DNA from: Deltaproteobacteria bacterium
GTDB taxonomy: Bacteria > Desulfobacterota > Dissulfuribacteria > Dissulfuribacterales > DYLC01
DNA length: 64,000 nucleotides
Assembly: GCA_028695735.1 (NCBI GenBank)
Contig: JAQVIJ010000002.1
Span: forward strand, 209,852-273,851
Direction of reading: 5' to 3'
The notes below the pieces were generated by a model. That model saw only the letters and a list, made by a program, of their open reading frames with translations, did not search any database and was not told the origin of the DNA. A program made the position numbers and the translations under genes. The first letter of the stretch is position 1. Every line of letters starts with the position of its first letter. Shown here piece by piece: positions 17,131 through 26,936 of this stretch.

Positions 17131-18549
17131 ATGAAACCATATGCCCTGATCATAAGTATGTCCCTTGTTTTAGGGGGCTGTGCAGCGGTTGGCCCTGATT
17201 ATACGCCTCCCTCCATGGCTGTGCCTGAGACCTGGACAAAGCGGCCTGATCTACCTGAAACCACTCACACCGCCGAGGATTTGAGCCAGTGGTGGGTCAC
17301 CCTTCATGACTCAAGGCTCACAGACCTCATCTCGCGCTCCTTACAGAAGAACCCCGGTGTGCGTGAGGCCATTGCCCGCATTCGAGAGGCACGGGCGCGA
17401 AGTGGCATTGCTGAGTCAAGGCTCTTTCCCCAGGTGAATGCCTCAGCCAATCTTCAGCACAGCCGTAACAGCTCCAATGCAGGCCTGGCCAGGGAGGGAG
17501 ACCTCTACATGGCTGGGCTGGACGCGGGCTGGGAGCTGGATATCTTCGGCGGCACCCGGCGTGCCATTGAGGCCGCCCAGGCCAATCTGGAGGCAAGCCA
17601 TGAGAACCTGCGCAATGTATATGTGACCCTGGCCTCAGAGGTGGCCTTGAATTATATAAATCTGCGAACGCAGCAAAACCGGCTGGGCATTGCCGAACAG
17701 AACTTAGCCGTGCAGCAGGAGACTCTAAATCTGGTCAAAAGCCGTTTCGATGCAGGGCTTGTCACAGAATTAGATGTGAATCAGGCCGTTTACAACCTGA
17801 AAAACACACAGGCCCAGATATTCCTTTTGAAAAACGGCATCACACAGGCCCAGCACAGCATCGCCATTTTGTTGGGTCTTCCGCCTGCCGCGCTTCAGGC
17901 GGAGTTGGAGGCGTCTGCCCCTGTTCCTGTGGCCTCCTTGGAAATCGCCATAGGTGTGCCTGCGGATGTCTTGCGAAACAGGCCTGATGTGCGCAGGGCG
18001 GAGCGCCAGTTAGCAGCCCAGACCGCCCAGATCGGTGTGGCCACAGCAGACCTGTACCCCAAATTCACTCTCACCGGTTCCATCGGGCTGGAGGCCTTCA
18101 AGCTGGACAAGCTGTTTCAGTATGACAGCCGCACCTTTGGCATAGGCCCTGGTGTCAAGTGGAATGTGTTTGATGCGGGCAGCATTCGAAGAAACATAGA
18201 GGTGCAGACCGCCCTTCAGGAACAGGCCCTTGCCCAGTATGAGACAGCGGTCTTAAATGCCTTAAGGGAGGTGGAAGACGCCCTTTCTGCCTTTGCCGAG
18301 GAGTATCAGAGGTTGAATGCCCTGAGAGAAGGCGAGCAGGCCGCTCAAAGGGCGGTGGACATAGCGACCGCCCAATACAAGGCAGGCATAGTGGACTTTC
18401 AGGCGGTTTTGGAGACCCAGCGCTCCCTTTTGGCCCTTCAGGACCAGGCCACGCAAAGTGAAGCCAATGTCACTACCAATCTGGTGCGTCTCTACAAGGC
18501 CTTGGGAGGCGGTTGGCAGACAGGAGTAAAGAATGACACAGGCACCTAA
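17131..18549 (+). CDS. Outer-membrane efflux lipoprotein (NodT/OprM family)
   Basis: The 472-aa start at ATG 17131 is preferred, with GGGAG 8 nt upstream. An ATG at 17107 would overlap the pump gene. The lipobox LGGC (Cys17) is followed by AAVGPDYTPP, typical of OprM-type factors. Two TolC repeats (about 60-250 and 270-460) include the paired SRFDAGLVTELDVNQA and AQYKAGIVDFQAVLETQ. It forms the trimeric exit duct and could serve both the RND pump upstream and the MacAB genes downstream. Its 3' end overlaps macA by 17 bp. Confidence 0.94.
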   Translation: MKPYALIISMSLVLGGCAAVGPDYTPPSMAVPETWTKRPDLPETTHTAEDLSQWWVTLHDSRLTDLISRSLQKNPGVREAIARIREARARSGIAESRLFPQVNASANLQHSRNSSNAGLAREGDLYMAGLDAGWELDIFGGTRRAIEAAQANLEASHENLRNVYVTLASEVALNYINLRTQQNRLGIAEQNLAVQQETLNLVKSRFDAGLVTELDVNQAVYNLKNTQAQIFLLKNGITQAQHSIAILLGLPPAALQAELEASAPVPVASLEIAIGVPADVLRNRPDVRRAERQLAAQTAQIGVATADLYPKFTLTGSIGLEAFKLDKLFQYDSRTFGIGPGVKWNVFDAGSIRRNIEVQTALQEQALAQYETAVLNALREVEDALSAFAEEYQRLNALREGEQAAQRAVDIATAQYKAGIVDFQAVLETQRSLLALQDQATQSEANVTTNLVRLYKALGGGWQTGVKNDTGT

Positions 18550-19807
18550 GGACATTCTTGAGACAGGTGTCGGTGCAGAAGGTGGCCGTTTTCTATGGCG
18601 TTATCTCATATGGGGTGCGGGCTTATTTATGGTCTTGATAGGCCTGTTCTTTCTTTGGAACAGCCGTGGCCCTTCGCAACAGGTAAAATACCGCACTCAA
18701 CAGGTGAAGCAGGGGGATTTGGTGGTGACCGTCTCTGCCACCGGCACCCTACAGCCCACCAATCAGGTGGATGTGGGAAGTGAGATATCAGGCACCATTC
18801 GCACCGTGGAGGTGGATTACAACGATCGTGTAAAAAAGGGCCAGATCCTGGCGCGCATAGACACCTCCAAGCTGGAGGCCCAGATTCAGCAGACAGAGGC
18901 CTCCTTGAAGGCCGCTCAAGCTCACCTTTTGCAGGCACAGGCCACGGTCTTTGAGGCCCGGGCCAGGCTGGAACGCCTGTTGGAGACTCAAAAGGCCACA
19001 GAAGGCCGAGCCCCTTCCAAGCTGGACATGGATGCGGCAAGGGCCTCCCTGGAACGGGCCCTGGCGGATGAGGCCAGCGCCAAGGCCTCCATAGCCCAGG
19101 CACAGGCCACTTTACTTGCCCAGAAGACCGATCTCTTTAAGTCCATGATCCGTTCTCCCATAGACGGCGTGGTGCTGAAGCGTTCTGCTGAACCAGGCCA
19201 GACAGTGGCCGCCACCTTTCAGACGCCCATCCTCTTTACATTGGCCGAGGACCTGACTCAAATGGAGCTGCATGTAGATGTGGACGAGGCGGATGTGGGC
19301 CGTGTGCATGAGGGCCAGCAGGCGGTGTTTACGGTGGATGCCTATTCCAACAAGACCTTTCCAGCCCTGGTCAAACAGGTGCGTTTGGGCTCCAAGACCG
19401 TATCCGGTGTGGTCACCTATGAGACCATTCTCACAGTGGACAATCGGGAGATGTCCCTTCGGCCCGGCATGACCGCCACGGCCAATATCACGGTAGCCAG
19501 GGTTCAAAATGCCCTTCTGGTGCCCAATGCGGCCTTGAGATTTAATCCCCCTGTAATGCAGGCTAAGACAGAGAAAAGGGGCCTGGTGGGCTATCTTTTG
19601 CCCAAACCTCCCACCTCACAAAAGGCGCAATCCATTGAACAGGACAAGAGACCCCATGTCTGGGTCCTGAAAGACAATATGCCGGTGCGAGTGAATGTGG
19701 AAGCCGGCTTCACCGATGGCATCTTTACAGAGGTTCGAGGCGGTGAAATCAGGCCTGGCACGGAGGTGATCGTGGACCTTTTGGAGACTCAAAACAGCCG
19801 TGTCTGA
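18533..19807 (+). CDS. macA: MacA-like efflux adaptor
   Basis: The 424-aa product has one N-terminal membrane helix (LIWGAGLFMVLIGLFFLW), lipoyl halves around GTLQPTNQVDVGSEISGTIRTVEVDYNDRVKKGQILARID and IRSPIDGVVLKRSAEPGQTV, a long coiled hairpin (about 115-205) and a beta-barrel. It matches MacA of the MacAB system more closely than AcrA. CAGGAG lies 7 nt before the start. The gene overlaps the outer-membrane factor and is followed at once by the ABC transporter pair, so all six genes look like one transcript. Confidence 0.92.
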   Translation: MTQAPKDILETGVGAEGGRFLWRYLIWGAGLFMVLIGLFFLWNSRGPSQQVKYRTQQVKQGDLVVTVSATGTLQPTNQVDVGSEISGTIRTVEVDYNDRVKKGQILARIDTSKLEAQIQQTEASLKAAQAHLLQAQATVFEARARLERLLETQKATEGRAPSKLDMDAARASLERALADEASAKASIAQAQATLLAQKTDLFKSMIRSPIDGVVLKRSAEPGQTVAATFQTPILFTLAEDLTQMELHVDVDEADVGRVHEGQQAVFTVDAYSNKTFPALVKQVRLGSKTVSGVVTYETILTVDNREMSLRPGMTATANITVARVQNALLVPNAALRFNPPVMQAKTEKRGLVGYLLPKPPTSQKAQSIEQDKRPHVWVLKDNMPVRVNVEAGFTDGIFTEVRGGEIRPGTEVIVDLLETQNSRV

Positions 19808-19811
19808 TGCC

Positions 19812-20507
19812 ATGAGCAAGCCGCCCTTGGTGGAGTTACGCAAAGTCACCAAGACCTTTGGTCAGGGTGCAGCCGCTGTGCAGGCCTTGCGTGGAATAGA
19901 CCTGGTGATAGAGCAGGGGGAGTTTGTGGCGGTGATGGGCGCAAGCGGTTCGGGAAAGAGCACCTGCATGAACATCCTGGGCTGTCTGGATACGCCCACC
20001 ACGGGCAGTTACCTGTTTCAGGGAGTGGCCGTCGAAGGCTTGAGCCGCAATCAGCGGGCACTTTTGAGGCGTCATTATCTGGGTTTTGTGTTTCAGGGCT
20101 TTAATCTGCTGCCTCGCACCACGGCCCTTGAAAATGTGGAGCTGCCCCTGATCTATCGAGGGGATGCGCCTGCCGTGCGCAGGAGATTTGCTCAAGCTGC
20201 CCTGGCCTCCGTGGGGCTTGCAGGCTGGGAGCACCACACCCCTTCCGAGCTTTCAGGCGGCCAGCAGCAACGAGTGGCCATAGCCAGGGCCATAGTCACC
20301 AAGCCGTTTTTGCTTCTGGCGGATGAACCCACCGGCAATCTGGACACGCAACGCAGCAAGGAGATCATGGATATTCTCACCACCTTAAACAGGGAGCAGG
20401 GCATCACCATCGTCATGGTGACTCATGAGCCTGACATGGCGTCCTATGCCGGCCGCATCGTGCGCTTTCGGGATGGCCTGGTGATTCTCGAAGAAGGGGC
20501 AGCCTGA
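19812..20507 (+). CDS. MacB-type ABC transporter ATPase
   Basis: This is a LolD/MacB-type ATPase of about 231 aa, with Walker [11 protein letters not shown]-loop FQGFNLL, signature LSGGQQQR, Walker [13 protein letters not shown] and the switch His in VMVTHEPD. The ATG at 19812 is used. A GTG at 19800, overlapping macA by 8 bp, is also possible. Neither has a good ribosome site, so coupling to macA translation is likely. Here MacB is split into separate ATPase and permease genes instead of one fused protein. Its stop overlaps the next ATG. Confidence 0.92.
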   Translation: MSKPPLVELRKVTKTFGQGAAAVQALRGIDLVIEQGEFVAVMGASGSGKSTCMNILGCLDTPTTGSYLFQGVAVEGLSRNQRALLRRHYLGFVFQGFNLLPRTTALENVELPLIYRGDAPAVRRRFAQAALASVGLAGWEHHTPSELSGGQQQRVAIARAIVTKPFLLLADEPTGNLDTQRSKEIMDILTTLNREQGITIVMVTHEPDMASYAGRIVRFRDGLVILEEGAA

Positions 20508-21712
20508 TGTTCTGGAATGCCTTTTTACTTGCCTTCAGGGCCTTGAGACGCAATCTGCTGCGGTCTTTTCTCACCATTCTGGGCATCTTTATCGGAGTGG
20601 CCGCGGTGATCATCATGGTGACCCTGGGCGAGGGCGCTACCCTGCAGGTGAGCCGTCAGATCGCCTCCCTGGGCACAAACATGCTCATCGTCAGCCCAGG
20701 AAAGCGCATCGGCCCAGGCCAGACCGTGGGTTCAGCGCCATTTACTATGGCTGATGCGGCGGCATTGGCTCGCGAGATTCCAACCCTGGCGGCAGTGGCC
20801 CCCACCTCTTCTCGCGCCATGATGGCGGTGTCTGGCAATGCCAACTGGTCCACTCAGCTCATCGGTACCACCAACGATTATTTCACGGCCAGGCAGTGGG
20901 AGGTGGCCTCTGGTCGCCTGTTTACTGAAAGCGAGCTCAGGGCAGGCGCCGCTGTTTGTGTGTTGGGCCAGACCGTGCGCACCAAGCTGTTTGGCGCCCA
21001 AAACCCCATTGGCGCCCGTATTCGGCTGGAAAAGGTGACATGCGAGGTGGTGGGGCTGTTGGAGTCCAAGGGACAGTCCACCATGGGTTCGGATCAGGAC
21101 GACCTGGTCATAATACCCCTTCGCACCTTTCATCGCCGCATTGCAGGCAATCAGGATGTCAACATCATTTTGGTGTCGGTGAAGGACGGCTTTGCCACCG
21201 AGAAGGCGCAGCAGGAGATAGAACATCTTCTTCGAGAGCGAAGGCATCTCAGCGAACAGGAAGAGAACAACTTCAATGTGATGGATATGAAGGAGATCAC
21301 AAAGATGCTCACCTCCACCACTCAGGTGCTGACCGCCCTTTTGAGCGCCGTGGCTGCGGTGAGCCTTCTGGTGGGAGGCATCGGCATCATGAACATCATG
21401 CTGGTCTCGGTCACGGAGCGTACCCGAGAGATTGGAATCCGTCTGGCCATTGGCGCCCTGGAGAGGGATGTCCTTTTACAGTTTTTGGTGGAGGCGGCGG
21501 TGCTCTCTTCCTTTGGAGGGATTTTGGGCATTTTCATCGCCTTGACTGCCTCGCTGTTTTTGTCCTCGGCCTTGCAGGTGCCCTTTGTGTTCAAGGGCGG
21601 CATCGTGGCCTTGGCCTTTGCATTTTCGGTTGCTGTGGGGCTTATCTTTGGTTATTTCCCTGCCAGAAAGGCGGCTCGAATGAACCCCATCGAGGCCTTG
21701 AGAAGCGAGTGA
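20507..21712 (+). CDS. MacB-type ABC transporter permease
   Basis: The 401-aa product has an N-terminal membrane helix in NLLRSFLTILGIFIGVAAVIIMVTLG, a MacB-PCD periplasmic domain (about 45-240) and a FtsX domain with three C-terminal helices (about 275-395), including LLVGGIGIMNIMLVSVTERTREIGIRLAIGA. It starts on the overlapping TGATG of the ATPase gene. With MacA and the outer-membrane factor it would make a mechanotransmission ABC exporter. Nothing usable as a terminator follows except a T-rich stretch near 21771-21779. Confidence 0.93.
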   Translation: MFWNAFLLAFRALRRNLLRSFLTILGIFIGVAAVIIMVTLGEGATLQVSRQIASLGTNMLIVSPGKRIGPGQTVGSAPFTMADAAALAREIPTLAAVAPTSSRAMMAVSGNANWSTQLIGTTNDYFTARQWEVASGRLFTESELRAGAAVCVLGQTVRTKLFGAQNPIGARIRLEKVTCEVVGLLESKGQSTMGSDQDDLVIIPLRTFHRRIAGNQDVNIILVSVKDGFATEKAQQEIEHLLRERRHLSEQEENNFNVMDMKEITKMLTSTTQVLTALLSAVAAVSLLVGGIGIMNIMLVSVTERTREIGIRLAIGALERDVLLQFLVEAAVLSSFGGILGIFIALTASLFLSSALQVPFVFKGGIVALAFAFSVAVGLIFGYFPARKAARMNPIEALRSE

Positions 21713-21812
21713 GGGTGTGCTGCTGATTCATTCACCTGCTTGGGAGATTTAACGGGGCAAATATCTTTTTGTTTTTTGGGGTCGATGGCGTGCCAACTCC
21801 CTTACAATAGGC

Positions 21813-21818
21813 TATAAT
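21813..21818 (+). promoter_or_regulatory. Possible -10 element for the tsaB-gyrA transcript
   Basis: A perfect TATAAT lies about 20 bp before the TTG start of tsaB. No good -35 hexamer is visible at the right distance. If it is used, the leader is very short. Confidence 0.3.
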
Positions 21819-21837
21819 AGGCCATTCCAAAGAATTC

Positions 21838-22656
21838 TTGCCAGATAATCCATTGAACAGATTTGAAGATACTCACATATTAGCCCTGGATACAGTGGGG
21901 GAGGCAGGCTCCATCGCTGTATTGAAGGGCATGAAATGCCTGCTGGAGCTTTCATGGCAAAATGGCACACCTCATTCAAGCAACCTCTTGCCTGTGATAA
22001 GATCAGGTCTTGGGGTTTTAAGGCTCGAATTGCAGGATATGGGCCTCATTGCGGTGAATCGGGGGCCTGGCAGGTGGACAGGTATCCGGCTGGGTATCGC
22101 CACCGCCATGGGCCTTTCCATGGCCTTGGGCATACCTGTAACAGGGGTTGCAGGATTGGATGCCCTGGCGCAGTGGGCAGCCCTTTCCGCTTGCAGACAC
22201 GGGGATGTGATTCTGGCCGTGTTGGATGCCAGACGTTCACAGGTATATACCGCCTGCTATGAAGTGGAGGCCTGCAATACAGCCGGATTTCGCAGAAGGG
22301 CCGTCAGATATTCGGATTATTCGGTGGTGCAGCCCCATGAGCTTTTGAATTCTCTGAAAACCTCGAAAGAACTGCTTCAAGCCAGTGCCAACTTGGGGCA
22401 AAGACGCATAGTCCTGTGTGGAGATGGGGCAGAGGCGGTCTTGCCGGTGTTGGAAGCCCGGTTTTCACCATCGAATGTCTTGGTGTGTGCACCTCCTGCC
22501 TTTCTGCCCGGGGCGGCGGCTGTTGGATATGCGGCGTTGCAGGAGTACGGCCCAGGCGGTATGATACCGAGGGATTGCACCCCCCTTTATATAAGACTGT
22601 CAGATGCAGAGGCCAATAAGTATCACAAAACAACAAAGGGATTTAATAAGGAGTGA
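21838..22656 (+). CDS. tsaB: tRNA t6A biosynthesis protein TsaB
   Basis: A 272-aa ASKHA-fold protein, read from a TTG with only a weak upstream AAAGAA. A TTG at 21853 is an alternative. It shows ILALDTVGEAGSIAVLKG (phosphate-1 region), HSSNLLPVI, GLIAVNRGPGRWTGIRLGIATAMGL and VLDARRSQVYTA, the standard TsaB landmarks. The usual GPGSFTG reads GPGRWTG here. TsaB is the scaffold partner of TsaD and TsaE in threonylcarbamoylation of A37 in ANN-decoding tRNAs. It is 5 bp upstream of gyrA on the same strand. Confidence 0.88.
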   Translation: MPDNPLNRFEDTHILALDTVGEAGSIAVLKGMKCLLELSWQNGTPHSSNLLPVIRSGLGVLRLELQDMGLIAVNRGPGRWTGIRLGIATAMGLSMALGIPVTGVAGLDALAQWAALSACRHGDVILAVLDARRSQVYTACYEVEACNTAGFRRRAVRYSDYSVVQPHELLNSLKTSKELLQASANLGQRRIVLCGDGAEAVLPVLEARFSPSNVLVCAPPAFLPGAAAVGYAALQEYGPGGMIPRDCTPLYIRLSDAEANKYHKTTKGFNKE

Positions 22657-22661
22657 ATTGA

Positions 22662-25115
22662 ATGCAGCAGCAAATGGATCTTTTTACTACCGCAGCAAAG
22701 ACCTGTGATATCGCAGAGGAACTGAAGCGTTGTTATCTGGACTACGCCATGAGCGTTATCGTAGGCCGGGCCTTGCCGGATGTGCGGGACGGCCTTAAGC
22801 CCGTGCATCGCCGCATCCTGTATGCGATGTATGAGTTGAACAACGATTTCAATAAACCCTATAAAAAATCAGCCCGTGTGGTGGGCGATGTCATAGGTAA
22901 ATATCATCCCCATGGCGATACGGCCGTCTATGACACCATCGTGCGCATGGCCCAGGACTTTGCCATGAGATATCCCTTGGTGGATGGCCAGGGAAACTTT
23001 GGGTCATTGGACGGTGATGCACCTGCAGCCATGCGCTATACCGAGGTCAGGCTTGCCAAAATAGCCCATGAGATATTGGCGGATATTGACAAGGAAACAG
23101 TGGATTTTCAGGTGAACTACGACAATTCCCTGCAGGAACCCATGCTCTTGCCCTCCAGACTGCCCAATCTGCTGGTGAACGGCTCCTCCGGCATAGCGGT
23201 GGGCATGGCCACAAACATCCCCCCTCACAATCTGGGCGAGGTGGTTGATGCAGCGGTGGCCTTGATGCGTAATCCTGCCGTTTCCCTTGAAGAGCTCATG
23301 AAAATGCTGCCGGGTCCTGACTTTCCAACGGCCGGGTTCATATGCGGCAGGGAAGGCATTCGCTCGGCATACGAGACCGGCAGAGGAATCATAAAGATTC
23401 GGGCCAGGAGCCATATCGAAGAGAGCAAAAAGGGCGACAGAGAGCGGATTGTGGTGACCGAGATACCTTATCAGGTCAACAAGGCCAGACTGGTGGAAAA
23501 GATCGCCCTGCTCATAAAAGAGAAAAAAATGGACGGGGTTCAGGAGGTGCGTGACGAATCCAGCAGAGAGGGCATCCGCATCGTACTGGAACTCAAAAAG
23601 GATGGTGTGAGTCAGGTCATTCTGAATCATCTCTACAAGCATACGCCCATGGAGGTCACTTTCGGCATCATCTTTCTGGCCATAGTCAACGGCAAGCCGG
23701 AGGTGTTGGGTATCCGAGCGCTGTTACAGCATTTTATTCAGCATCGCAGGGTCATTGTGGTCAGAAGAACGGTTTATGAGCTGAAAAAGGCGGAGGAAAG
23801 GGCGCATATATTGGAAGGGCTCAAGATAGCCCTGGAGAATCTGGACGAGGTGGTGGCCCTGATCCGGCGGTCCGGCAACCCTCAGGAGGCCAAAACAGGG
23901 CTTGTGGAGCGGTTCGGGCTCTCCGTCATTCAGGCGCAGGCCATTCTGGACATGAGGCTTCAGCGCCTCACCGCGATGGAGCGCTCCAAGATACTGGAGG
24001 AGTATGCCCAACTCTTGAAGGATATTGAACGATACAAGGCCATTCTCTCCAGTGACGCCCTGGTGTTGGATATCATAGAAGAGGAGCTTCTGTCCCTGAA
24101 GAGGGATTATGCCGACGCAAGGCGCACGGAGATAGTAGATGCCCCTGATGAGATAAATGTCGAGGACCTGATAGCAGAGGAGGATATGGTAGTGACCATC
24201 TCTCATTCGGGTTACATCAAACGCAGCCCGCTTTCCCTTTATAGAAGTCAAAAACGGGGAGGCCGTGGGGTTTCAGGGCATCAGGCCAAGGAGGATGACT
24301 TTATCTCCGACCTGTTCGTGGCATCCACGCATGATTATTTTCTGTTCCTCACCAATAAAGGCCATCTGTTCTGGCTGAAGGTCTATGAATTGCCCGAAGG
24401 GTCAAGGGCGACAAAGGGCAAGGCCCTGGTCAATCTGCTGCCCATAGATACAGCGGGCGGTGAGAGAATCGCCTCTGTAACGCCTGTCAGGACCTTTGAC
24501 GCGAAGCATTTTCTGGTCATGGCCACTCGTTCAGGTGTGGTAAAAAAGACCTCCCTTGAGGCGTTTTCACGGCCGCGGCCAGCCGGGATATGGGCCGCCA
24601 CCATCAACGAAGGCGATGAACTCATTGCAGCGGCTGTCACCGACGGTGCATCCGACATCTTCCTTGCTACGCGAAAGGGCATCAGCATCCGTTTTCATGA
24701 GGATGACATTCGCTCCATGGGCAGAACCGCTGCTGGTGTGCGGGGTATTCACTTGGAAGAAGGTGACTCTGTAGTGGCTATGGTGGTGATTCCAAGAGAT
24801 GAAGGCAGCCTGCTCACCGTTACCGAGCATGGTTTCGGCAAACGCACGGCCCTTGAGGAGTATCGGGTGCAGTCCAGGGCCGGCAAGGGCATCATCAACA
24901 TCAAGGTAAATGAAAAGATAGGCGAGGTAGTGGGAGTCATTCATGTGGTGGAAAAGGACGAGATCATGCTTATAGGGGCCGGCGGCAATGTAATTCGCAT
25001 GAAGGTCTCTGATGTGCGTGAGATCGGCCGTTCCACACAGGGTGTCAAGCTCATCAACCTGGAGCCAGGTGACCGTCTCACATCAGTGGCCCGTCTGGCG
25101 GAACAGGATGATTAG
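22662..25115 (+). CDS. gyrA: DNA gyrase subunit A
   Basis: The 817-aa product begins with the conserved [36 protein letters not shown]. The quinolone-determining stretch is [19 protein letters not shown], with Thr where E. coli has Ser83 and with Asp87 retained. The catalytic tyrosine is in [10 protein letters not shown]. The GyrA box [11 protein letters not shown] and a six-bladed C-terminal domain identify gyrase, not ParC. AAGGAG is the ribosome site. Cleaves and rejoins DNA with GyrB to introduce negative supercoils; gyrB is not in the window. Confidence 0.97.
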   Translation: MQQQMDLFTTAAKTCDIAEELKRCYLDYAMSVIVGRALPDVRDGLKPVHRRILYAMYELNNDFNKPYKKSARVVGDVIGKYHPHGDTAVYDTIVRMAQDFAMRYPLVDGQGNFGSLDGDAPAAMRYTEVRLAKIAHEILADIDKETVDFQVNYDNSLQEPMLLPSRLPNLLVNGSSGIAVGMATNIPPHNLGEVVDAAVALMRNPAVSLEELMKMLPGPDFPTAGFICGREGIRSAYETGRGIIKIRARSHIEESKKGDRERIVVTEIPYQVNKARLVEKIALLIKEKKMDGVQEVRDESSREGIRIVLELKKDGVSQVILNHLYKHTPMEVTFGIIFLAIVNGKPEVLGIRALLQHFIQHRRVIVVRRTVYELKKAEERAHILEGLKIALENLDEVVALIRRSGNPQEAKTGLVERFGLSVIQAQAILDMRLQRLTAMERSKILEEYAQLLKDIERYKAILSSDALVLDIIEEELLSLKRDYADARRTEIVDAPDEINVEDLIAEEDMVVTISHSGYIKRSPLSLYRSQKRGGRGVSGHQAKEDDFISDLFVASTHDYFLFLTNKGHLFWLKVYELPEGSRATKGKALVNLLPIDTAGGERIASVTPVRTFDAKHFLVMATRSGVVKKTSLEAFSRPRPAGIWAATINEGDELIAAAVTDGASDIFLATRKGISIRFHEDDIRSMGRTAAGVRGIHLEEGDSVVAMVVIPRDEGSLLTVTEHGFGKRTALEEYRVQSRAGKGIINIKVNEKIGEVVGVIHVVEKDEIMLIGAGGNVIRMKVSDVREIGRSTQGVKLINLEPGDRLTSVARLAEQDD

Positions 25116-25138
25116 CAGCCCGTGCCTGGAGGATTAGA

Positions 25139-26179
25139 ATGCAGGTGGTGTCTGTCATAGGTGCAGGCAGTTGGGGCACGGCACTTGCCATTTTGCTGGC
25201 CCGCAAAGGGGTGAAATGCCTGCTGTGGGCCAGGGATTCGGATTTTGCTCAACAATTGCAGGAAAAAAGGGAAAATACGCGATATCTTGCCGGTTTTCCC
25301 CTGCCAGATTCCCTCTGCATCACCTCTTCATTAAAAGACGCTGTCTGTGAAGCGAATGTGCTCTTGATGGTGGTCCCCTCACATGGCATGAGGGATGTGT
25401 TGAATGCGGTTTCAGGCATTTTGCGAAGCTCAGGCAGGGAAAAGGCCATTGATGCAGTGGTTTCGGCCTCCAAGGGCATAGAGAATACCACGCTCCTCAC
25501 CATGACACAGGTCATGGAGCAGACCCTGCCTGTGAGTCTCCATGGCAGCCTGGCAGCCCTTTCCGGGCCGAGTTTTGCAAAAGAGGTGGCCCAGGGGTTG
25601 CCCACAGCCGTTACCATAGCAGCCGCAAATCTCGAATTGGCGGGGGAGTTGCAGCGACTGTTTTCAGCTGAGAATATGCGCTGTTATGCAAGCGCTGACC
25701 TCATGGGTGTACAGTTGGCCGGTGCCCTCAAAAACGTGATCGCCATAGCCGCAGGGATCTGTGACGGCATGGAACTGGGAGACAATGCAAGGGCCGCATT
25801 GATCACTCGCGGCCTGGCGGAGATAGCCCGTCTGGGTGTCAGGCTTGGGGCCAATCCCATGACCTTTGCAGGCCTTGCCGGGCTTGGAGACCTGGTGCTC
25901 ACATGCACCGGCGCCCTAAGCCGAAATCGTCATGTGGGTGTGAAGCTGGGAAGGGGTATCCGGCTGAAAGATATCATTGCGGGCATGAGCATGGTTGCTG
26001 AAGGTGTGAAGACCTGCGCATCCGCCTGGGACCTGGCCCGCCTTCATCAGGTTTCCATGCCCATTACCGAACAGGTCTATCGGGTGCTCTATGAAGACCG
26101 GGATTCACGCACTGTGGTGCGGGAATTGCTCACAAGGCCGCTTGCACAGGAATTCGATGTGCATCTGTCTGAACAATAG
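25139..26179 (+). CDS. gpsA: NAD(P)-dependent glycerol-3-phosphate dehydrogenase
   Basis: The 346-aa product has the N-terminal dinucleotide motif GAGSWGTALA, VSASKGIE, LSGPSFAKEVAQGLPTAV, the catalytic Lys in GALKNVIAIAAGICDG, and AGLAGLGDLVLTCT. All are GpsA signatures. It makes sn-glycerol 3-phosphate for phospholipids in the cytoplasm. A clean GGAGGATTAGAATG start lies 23 bp after gyrA, so the gene is probably in the same transcript. Confidence 0.96.
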   Translation: MQVVSVIGAGSWGTALAILLARKGVKCLLWARDSDFAQQLQEKRENTRYLAGFPLPDSLCITSSLKDAVCEANVLLMVVPSHGMRDVLNAVSGILRSSGREKAIDAVVSASKGIENTTLLTMTQVMEQTLPVSLHGSLAALSGPSFAKEVAQGLPTAVTIAAANLELAGELQRLFSAENMRCYASADLMGVQLAGALKNVIAIAAGICDGMELGDNARAALITRGLAEIARLGVRLGANPMTFAGLAGLGDLVLTCTGALSRNRHVGVKLGRGIRLKDIIAGMSMVAEGVKTCASAWDLARLHQVSMPITEQVYRVLYEDRDSRTVVRELLTRPLAQEFDVHLSEQ

Positions 26180-26182
26180 ATC

Positions 26183-26920
26183 ATGGCAGCGCCGGTCGAT
26201 TATCGTCAGAGGACCTACCGGAATGTCATGCACCGCAACGGTCTGGCCGCATTTGAGGTCAGACACAAGGAAACCGACCTCCATGTCCAGGCGGATAGGG
26301 ACATGAGCCAGCAGGTTTCCCTCTGGGTGATCGAGATCAGATCCCAGCTCGAGGAATACATTCGCAGGCATCCCCAGTTTTTGACCAGTTATACTCCGCT
26401 CCCATACGATGAATTTGCACCCCCTGTGGCTCGGGCCATGCTCAATGCGGCCTTGACCGCTGCTGTGGGGCCTATGGCGGCGGTGGCCGGGGCCATAGCC
26501 GAAGAGATAGGCAAGAGGTGTCTGGCAGCCGGTTCTTCCGAGGTGATCGTGGAAAATGGGGGGGACAACTTCGTATCCGTCAAGGATGGGCTTGAGATGG
26601 CCATATTTGCAGGGGATTCGCCCTTCAGTATGCGCATAGGCATCAGGATTCCCGGTGCAACGGCCTTGGGGGTCTGCACATCTTCGGGCACCATCGGACA
26701 TTCCAGAAGCCTTGGGACTGCCGATGCAGTGACCATTCTGGCCGGGTCAGCCGCCCTGGCCGACGCAGCCGCCACTGCCGTAGGCAATCTGGTCAGACAT
26801 GAAAGGGATATGAGTGTGGCCGTAGAGCATATAAAGAAGATTGACGGCGTCTCTGGCGGGGTTATTATAAAGGGCCGTCGTATGGGAGTGGCAGGGGATG
26901 TGGAGTTGATAAAAATATAA
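26183..26920 (+). CDS. UPF0280 family protein (ApbE-like fold)
   Basis: The 245-aa product starts YRQRTYRNVMHRNGLAAFEVRHKETDLHVQA and contains GPMAAVAGAIAEEIG, VENGGDNFV and TSSGTIGHSRSLGTADAVTILA. These are characteristic of UPF0280 proteins, which share features with the flavin transferase ApbE (the SSG and TADA motifs). Function is not established. It lies 3 bp after gpsA without an obvious ribosome site, so coupled translation is likely. Confidence 0.85.
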   Translation: MAAPVDYRQRTYRNVMHRNGLAAFEVRHKETDLHVQADRDMSQQVSLWVIEIRSQLEEYIRRHPQFLTSYTPLPYDEFAPPVARAMLNAALTAAVGPMAAVAGAIAEEIGKRCLAAGSSEVIVENGGDNFVSVKDGLEMAIFAGDSPFSMRIGIRIPGATALGVCTSSGTIGHSRSLGTADAVTILAGSAALADAAATAVGNLVRHERDMSVAVEHIKKIDGVSGGVIIKGRRMGVAGDVELIKI

Positions 26921-26936
26921 CAAGAGGAGGGAATGA

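Noticed and set aside
20851-21726. Long plus-strand frame 20956-21726 as a gene
   Set aside because: It is a shadow of the MacB permease gene in another frame, with atypical composition and no domain.
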